NCBI RefSeq assembly: GCF_008180155.1
Contig: NZ_VSZS01000056.1
Location: 62,001-126,000, forward strand
Reading direction: 5' to 3'
Length of the DNA stretch: 64,000 nt
Source of the DNA: Neoaquamicrobium microcysteis
Lineage (GTDB): Bacteria > Pseudomonadota > Alphaproteobacteria > Rhizobiales > Rhizobiaceae
In this document: positions 59,798 through 64,000 of the stretch, piece after piece
How the letters are laid out: every line of letters starts with the position of its first letter
How positions within the stretch are numbered: position 1 is the stretch's first letter
The notes under the pieces: model-generated
Seen by the model: only the letters and a program-made list of their open reading frames with translations
Database searches by the model: none
Told to the model about the DNA's origin: nothing
Program-made: the position numbers and the translations under genes

Positions 59798-60901
59798 CTA
59801 CGAAAGGCTCGCTGCATAATCGTCGAACCCGAACTCGCGCACGACTTTGACGGTGCCGTCCAGTTCACGGACGGCGATGGACGGCATCTTCACGCCGTTG
59901 AACCAGTTCTTCTTGACCATGGTGTAGCCGGCGGCGTCCTGGATGGAGACGCGGTCGCCGACCTTCAGCTCTTCGGGGAAGCGGAACTCGCCGAAGATGT
60001 CGCCGGCCAGGCACGACTTGCCGCACACCATGTAGCTGTGGTCGCCCTCGTTGGGCGCGACCTTGGCGCTCTCGCGGTAGATCAGCAGGTCGAGCATGTG
60101 CGCCTCGATCGACGAATCGACGATGGCGAGGTTCTTGCCGTTGAACAGCGTGTCGAGAACCGTGACCTCCAGCGTCGTGCTTCGGGTGATCGAGGCCTCG
60201 CCGGGCTCCAGATAGACCTGCACGCCGAAGCGCTGCGCGAACGCCTTGAGGCGGGCGCAGAAGGCGTCGAGCGGGTAGTCGTCGCCGGTGAAGTGGATGC
60301 CGCCGCCGAGGCTGACCCATTCCACGCGCGACAGAAGTGCGCCGAAACGCTCCTCGATCTGGCCGAGCATGCGGTCGAACAGGGCGAAATCGGCGTTCTC
60401 GCAGTTGTTGTGGATCATGAAGCCGCTGATGCGGTCCATCACCGTCTCGATGCGCGCAACGTCCCATTCGCCAAGGCGGCTGAACGGACGCGCAGGATCG
60501 GCGAGATCGAAGGTGGAGGACGAGACCTGCGGGTTGAGGCGCAGGCCGCGCGCGATATGCCCTGCCCTGCCGGCGAACCGCTCCAGCTGGCCGATGGAGT
60601 TGAAGATGATCTTGTCGGCGTTCGAGATCACCTCGTCGATCTCGTGATCGGCGTAGGCGACCGAATAGGCATGGGTTTCGCCGCCGAATTTCTCGCGACC
60701 GAGCTTCACCTCGTTGAGCGAGGACGAGGTGGTGCCGTCCATGTACTGGCGCATCAGGTCGAACACCGACCACGTGGCGAAGCACTTCAGCGCCAGCAGC
60801 GCCTTCGCGCCCGAAGCCTCACGCACATGGGCGATCTTCTCCATGTTGCGCAGAAGCTTCTGCTTGTCGATGAGGTAATAGGGCGTGGCTATCGTCGTCA
60901 T
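59798..60901 (-). CDS. nspC: Carboxynorspermidine decarboxylase
   Basis: This 367-aa fold-type III PLP decarboxylase starts MTTIATPYYLIDKQKLLRNM. The PLP lysine is in GAKALLALKCFATWSVFDLM, the glycine-rich cofactor motif in EWVSLGGGIHFTGDDYPLDA, and the active-site CGKSCLAGDIFGEF contributes the conserved cysteine. It removes CO2 from carboxy(nor)spermidine to give spermidine. First gene of the pair. A TTG 9 bp upstream is a less likely start. Confidence 0.94.
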   Translation of the reverse strand: MTTIATPYYLIDKQKLLRNMEKIAHVREASGAKALLALKCFATWSVFDLMRQYMDGTTSSSLNEVKLGREKFGGETHAYSVAYADHEIDEVISNADKIIFNSIGQLERFAGRAGHIARGLRLNPQVSSSTFDLADPARPFSRLGEWDVARIETVMDRISGFMIHNNCENADFALFDRMLGQIEERFGALLSRVEWVSLGGGIHFTGDDYPLDAFCARLKAFAQRFGVQVYLEPGEASITRSTTLEVTVLDTLFNGKNLAIVDSSIEAHMLDLLIYRESAKVAPNEGDHSYMVCGKSCLAGDIFGEFRFPEELKVGDRVSIQDAAGYTMVKKNWFNGVKMPSIAVRELDGTVKVVREFGFDDYAASLS

Positions 60902-61232
60902 GGTCGGCAATTGCTCGTTGGGGGTCGAGCCGCGTTATAGGGATGCTGAGCCGAATGGCAAACCCGCAGCGGCCTCCATAGCGCCCGTTTGCCACAGCGC
61001 CTTGACAAAGACGGCCATTGCGACAAGCTGAATGGCATGAACACGCGCTTCGCATTCGCCATTTTCAGGGTGGTCCCCATCGCGGGATCCTGACCCCGGC
61101 TCGGGCTTCCCCGGGACCGGGGAGCCGCGTTTCGCATTTTTCCAATCACCGCCCCCGAACAGCCTGCCTGAGGCGGGCATGACCGTGACGCGATGCGCGC
61201 CACGGGGCAGTACATCTTTTCAGACGAGAGAC
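60902..61232. other. Intergenic region between nspC and rnk-like gene
   Basis: No credible coding frame. One inverted repeat, GGCTTCCCCGG / CCGGGGAGCC at 61104-61126 with a 2-nt loop and one bulged base, could be a hairpin in the leader of the rnk-like gene. Promoters of both divergent genes must lie here, but I cannot define them. Confidence 0.5.
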
Positions 61233-61628
61233 ATGACCATGAACAAACCCGAGATCGTCATCAGCAAGGTCGACCACGGACGCCTGACGCAACTCGCCAA
61301 CGGGCTGCTCGACAGCAAGCCGGACATGGCGGACGGACTGCTCAGCGAGTTGGAACGCGCCAGTGTGGTGGCCGACGACGCGGTGCCTGCCGATACGGTT
61401 CAGATGGGCACGACGCTCGAATACACCTCGAACGACGGCAACGGGCGACGCGTGACGCTGGTCTATCCCGGTGAGGCAGACATTGCGGAGGGCAAGATTT
61501 CCATCCTGACACCCATCGGCACGGCGCTGCTGGGGCTGGGCGTCGGCCAGTCGATCGAGTGGGTCGCCAATGACGGCAAGGCCCACGTCCTGACCGTCAA
61601 CAAGGTGGAACGGGCACCATCGACCTGA
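61233..61628 (+). CDS. rnk: Rnk-type nucleoside diphosphate kinase regulator
   Basis: This 131-aa protein starts MTMNKPEIVISKVDHGRLTQ behind GAGAGAC. The short N-terminal coiled coil is followed by a GreA/GreB-type C-terminal domain: VQMGTTLEYTSNDGNGRRVT, ISILTPIGTALLGLGVGQSI. This is the layout of Rnk proteins, which bind RNA polymerase but lack the long Gre coiled coil. Convergent with cysQ, 7 bp apart. Confidence 0.88.
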   Translation: MTMNKPEIVISKVDHGRLTQLANGLLDSKPDMADGLLSELERASVVADDAVPADTVQMGTTLEYTSNDGNGRRVTLVYPGEADIAEGKISILTPIGTALLGLGVGQSIEWVANDGKAHVLTVNKVERAPST

Positions 61629-61635
61629 TGGCGGC

Positions 61636-62448
61636 TCAGCCGCGCGGCACGCGTCCTTCGGCAACGAAGAACGGGTTGGCGAAGGGGGCGTCGTCCGCGC
61701 AGGTGCCGTGCCCGTAGCGGAACGGCTCGCCGTCGAGCGTCCGCGTCATGCCGCCGGCCGCACGCAGGACGGCGTCGCCCGCAGCGGTATCCCACTGCAT
61801 GGTGCGACCGAAGCGGGGATACAGATCCGCCTCGCCCGACGCGACCAGACAGAACTTCAGCGACGACCCGATGGTGACGCGGTCGGCCGGTTCGTAGCGG
61901 CCGATGAAGGCGTCGGTTTCGGGCGTGTTGTGCGAGCGGCTGGCGACGATGGTGAGCGGGGCGCTGCCTTCGCGCACGCCGATCGCCCGACGATCAACGG
62001 GCTGGTGCGCGCCATCGGTACGCACCATCTCGGCGATGCCCGGCGCGCCGGAATACATTGCATTGGCGGCGGGGGCATAGACGACGCCGACCACCGGCTC
62101 GCAGGCGCGCACCAGCGCGATGTTGACGGTGAAGTCGGTGCCGCCCTTGACGAATTCCTTGGTGCCGTCGAGCGGGTCGATCAGGAAGAACACGTCACCC
62201 ACGGTTTCGGGCGACAGGCCGATTGAGGCTTCCTCCTCGGCGATGATCGCCACGCCGGGAAACCGCTCTCGAAGACCGGCGAGGATGATCGCCTCGGCGT
62301 CGCGGTCGGCCTGCGTTACCGGCGAGGAGTCAGCCTTGGCTTCGGCCTCGAAGCCCCGGGCGCGGATTTCCATGATGCGGCTGCCGGCGGCAAGCGCGAG
62401 GGGTTCGAGGACGCCAAGGATCGTCCGGTCATCGGGCAGAGTGTGCAT
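61636..62448 (-). CDS. cysQ: 3'(2'),5'-bisphosphate nucleotidase CysQ
   Basis: This 270-aa inositol-monophosphatase-fold enzyme has metal-binding motifs VAIIAEEEAS, FFLIDPLDGTKEFVKGGTDF and QWDTAAGDAVLRAAGG. CysQ hydrolyses PAP formed in sulfate reduction. It stands just downstream of cysN/C (29 bp), an operon for sulfate activation. ATG 62448 is used; the frame upstream is shadow sequence. Confidence 0.95.
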   Translation of the reverse strand: MHTLPDDRTILGVLEPLALAAGSRIMEIRARGFEAEAKADSSPVTQADRDAEAIILAGLRERFPGVAIIAEEEASIGLSPETVGDVFFLIDPLDGTKEFVKGGTDFTVNIALVRACEPVVGVVYAPAANAMYSGAPGIAEMVRTDGAHQPVDRRAIGVREGSAPLTIVASRSHNTPETDAFIGRYEPADRVTIGSSLKFCLVASGEADLYPRFGRTMQWDTAAGDAVLRAAGGMTRTLDGEPFRYGHGTCADDAPFANPFFVAEGRVPRG

Positions 62449-62477
62449 GGCAGGCGCGATACTACCCCTCGCCGCCC

Positions 62478-64000
62478 TTAGCAATAACCATTGCGCTTGA
62501 GCGTGTCGTAGACCTCCTGAACCGCATCCTGCGGGGTGGTCTCGGTGGTCCGGATATGGATTTCGGCGTTCTCCGGAGCTTCGTACGGCGAATCGAGACC
62601 GGTGAAGTTCTTGATCTGGCCGTCGAGCGCGCGCTTGTAGAGACCCTTGGGGTCGCGGCGGGCGCATTCCTCGAAGGGCGTATCCACGAACACCTCGACG
62701 AACTCGCCCTCCCCCATCAGCTCGCGCGCCATGCGCCGCTCGGCCCGGAAGGGCGAGATGAACGAGACCAGCACCAGCAGCCCGGCATCAGCCATCAGCC
62801 GGGCCACCTCGGCGACGCGGCGAATGTTCTCCACCCGGTCTTCCTCGGTGAAGCCCAGATCGCGGTTGAGCCCATGGCGCACATTGTCGCCATCGAGGAT
62901 GTAGGTGTGACGGCCTTCGGCGTGGAGCCTCTTTTCCAGAAGGTTGGCGATGGTCGACTTGCCGGAGCCCGAGAGCCCGGTAAACCAGAGCACCGCCGGC
63001 TTCTGGTGCTTCAGCTCGGCGCGCGCATCCCGGTTCACGTCCAGCGCCTGCCAGTGGATGTTGGCCGCGCGGCGAAGCGGATGCAGGATCATGCCCGCCC
63101 CGACGGTCGCGTTGGTGAGCCGGTCGATCAGGATGAACGCGCCGGTCGCGCGGTCGTCGGCAAAGCTGTCGAAGGCGATGGGCGCCTGCAGCGAGATATT
63201 GCACACGCCGATCTCGTTGAGCTCGAGCGACTTGGCGGCCTCTTGCGAGAAATTGTCGACGTTGATGCGGTGCTTCAGCTCCGTCACCGTCGCGGCGGCC
63301 TGGTCGGTCTCGGTGCGCAGGACATAGGCGCGGCCCGGCATCAACGCATGGGCATCGAACCACACGACGCGCGCGGTGAACTGGTCGGCCACCTGCGGAC
63401 GCGCATCGGGCGTCACCAGCATGTTGCCGCGCGAAACCTCGATCTCGTCCTCCAGCACCAGCGTCACGGCCTGTCCCTCACGGGCGCTGGCGAGATCGCC
63501 GCCTGCGGTCACGATGCGGGCTATGCGCGAGGCGCGGCCGGTCTTGGCCTCCACCACCTCGTCGCCGGCCGCGATGGTGCCGGACGCGACGGTGCCGGCA
63601 AAGCCGCGAAAGTCGAGATTGGGGCGGTTGACGTACTGAACCGGGAAGCGGAACGGCTGGTCGACCTTGTCTTCCTCGACCTCGACGTTTTCCAGATGCT
63701 CGATCATCGTCGGCCCGTCGTGCCATGGCGTATGGGGCGAGCGGCCGACGATGTTTTCGCCATAGCGCGCGGAGACAGGCACTGGGACGATCGAGGCGAA
63801 CCCCAGATCGGTGGCGAATGCGCGATAGTCCGCGACGATGCGGTCGAAGACCGACTGGTCGTAGTCCACCAGATCGATCTTGTTGACCGCCAGCAGGATG
63901 TGGCGGATGCCGAGCGCGGACGCGATGAAGGAATGGCGGCGCGTCTGCGGGAGAACGCCCTTGCGCGCGTCGATCAGCACCACGGCAAGATCGGCCGTGG
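62478..64000 (-). CDS. cysNC: Bifunctional sulfate adenylyltransferase subunit 1 / APS kinase (CysN/C), N-terminus beyond window
   Basis: About 507 residues are visible; the frame continues past the edge ([20 protein letters not shown]). The GTPase part shows the G4 motif [15 protein letters not shown], followed by the EF-Tu-like beta barrels. The C-terminal APS kinase has [20 protein letters not shown] and [20 protein letters not shown]. With CysD it makes APS from sulfate and ATP, then PAPS. Fusion of CysN and CysC is usual in rhizobia (NodQ-like). cysD should lie further right. Confidence 0.96.
   Translation of the reverse strand, partial: TADLAVVLIDARKGVLPQTRRHSFIASALGIRHILLAVNKIDLVDYDQSVFDRIVADYRAFATDLGFASIVPVPVSARYGENIVGRSPHTPWHDGPTMIEHLENVEVEEDKVDQPFRFPVQYVNRPNLDFRGFAGTVASGTIAAGDEVVEAKTGRASRIARIVTAGGDLASAREGQAVTLVLEDEIEVSRGNMLVTPDARPQVADQFTARVVWFDAHALMPGRAYVLRTETDQAAATVTELKHRINVDNFSQEAAKSLELNEIGVCNISLQAPIAFDSFADDRATGAFILIDRLTNATVGAGMILHPLRRAANIHWQALDVNRDARAELKHQKPAVLWFTGLSGSGKSTIANLLEKRLHAEGRHTYILDGDNVRHGLNRDLGFTEEDRVENIRRVAEVARLMADAGLLVLVSFISPFRAERRMARELMGEGEFVEVFVDTPFEECARRDPKGLYKRALDGQIKNFTGLDSPYEAPENAEIHIRTTETTPQDAVQEVYDTLKRNGYC

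Overview
The window is a GC-rich alphaproteobacterial chromosome segment. It most likely comes from the Hyphomicrobiales (Rhizobiales), close to the Phyllobacteriaceae/Mesorhizobium group. The signs are a Ros/MucR zinc-finger regulator, DUF1491, DUF5330, DUF6456 and DUF2336 proteins, a TIGR03808-type Tat protein, minCDE behind a perfect CtrA box, a betI-betC-betA-betB set, and a complete RcGTA-like gene transfer agent cluster. Identification rests on reading protein motifs by eye; no database search was possible.

Layout. Positions 1-1345 hold an OmpR-type two-component system on the minus strand, with the kinase cut by the window edge. Positions 1403-16056 hold one long minus-strand operon with all structural genes of a Rhodobacter-capsulatus-type gene transfer agent in canonical order: g1 small terminase, g2 large terminase, g3 portal, g3.5, g4 protease, g5 capsid, g6-g8 connectors, g9 tail tube, g10/g10.1 assembly proteins, g11 tape measure, g12-g15 tail tip. 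A two-helix holin-like gene follows g15. The genes overlap by 4 bp or are nearly abutting, and there is no integrase or replication module, as expected for a domesticated GTA rather than a prophage. A sigma-70-like promoter with an internal dyad precedes g1, and an intrinsic terminator sits directly after the capsid gene. g10.1 has no normal start codon and is reachable by a -1 slip at CCCC-TGA.

Positions 16321-17990 are a lower-GC accessory patch: a DUF3800 protein, a divergent 60-aa ORF, a small Cas2/SinR-like protein and the C-terminal relic of an IS1595-type transposase. Positions 17987-20625 hold a GFA-family protein, a 69-aa ORF and minE-minD-minC. Positions 20788-23638 are a copper/haem-type membrane operon (DUF2946-like, PCu(A)C, PepSY membrane protein, small membrane protein). 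Then come a class A PBP, DUF1214/DUF1254 proteins, a DUF2336 protein, DUF1491, a peptidoglycan-binding protein and a PAS/HisKA kinase (23844-31512).

Positions 31978-35017 contain DUF5330, SufE, DUF6456, a free-standing DnaA domain IV protein, a small conserved ORF and MucR. Positions 35411-49533 are ordinary metabolism and stress genes: oligopeptidase B, two cytochromes c, Fe/Mn SOD, a branched-chain aminotransferase, a haloacid dehalogenase, an L,D-transpeptidase lipoprotein, a HerA/DUF853 ATPase, an orphan methylmalonyl-CoA mutase small-subunit-like protein, a GreB-like factor, the Tat protein, an asparaginase and DUF3750. Positions 49540-57861 hold an SDR and a thiolase divergent from the osmoprotectant operon betI-betC-(PLP dehydratase)-betA-betB, with a perfect 20-bp dyad as the likely BetI operator. 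A tRNA-Pro(CGG) follows.

The right end (58135-64000) has a candidate small RNA and a 27-aa membrane ORF, then the carboxynorspermidine dehydrogenase/decarboxylase pair for spermidine synthesis, an Rnk-type regulator, CysQ, and the C-terminal part of a CysN/CysC sulfate-activation protein that runs off the edge. CtrA-type TTAA-N7-TTAA boxes recur upstream of minC, the PBP, the DUF2336 gene and the PAS kinase, which suggests cell-cycle control of the envelope and division genes.
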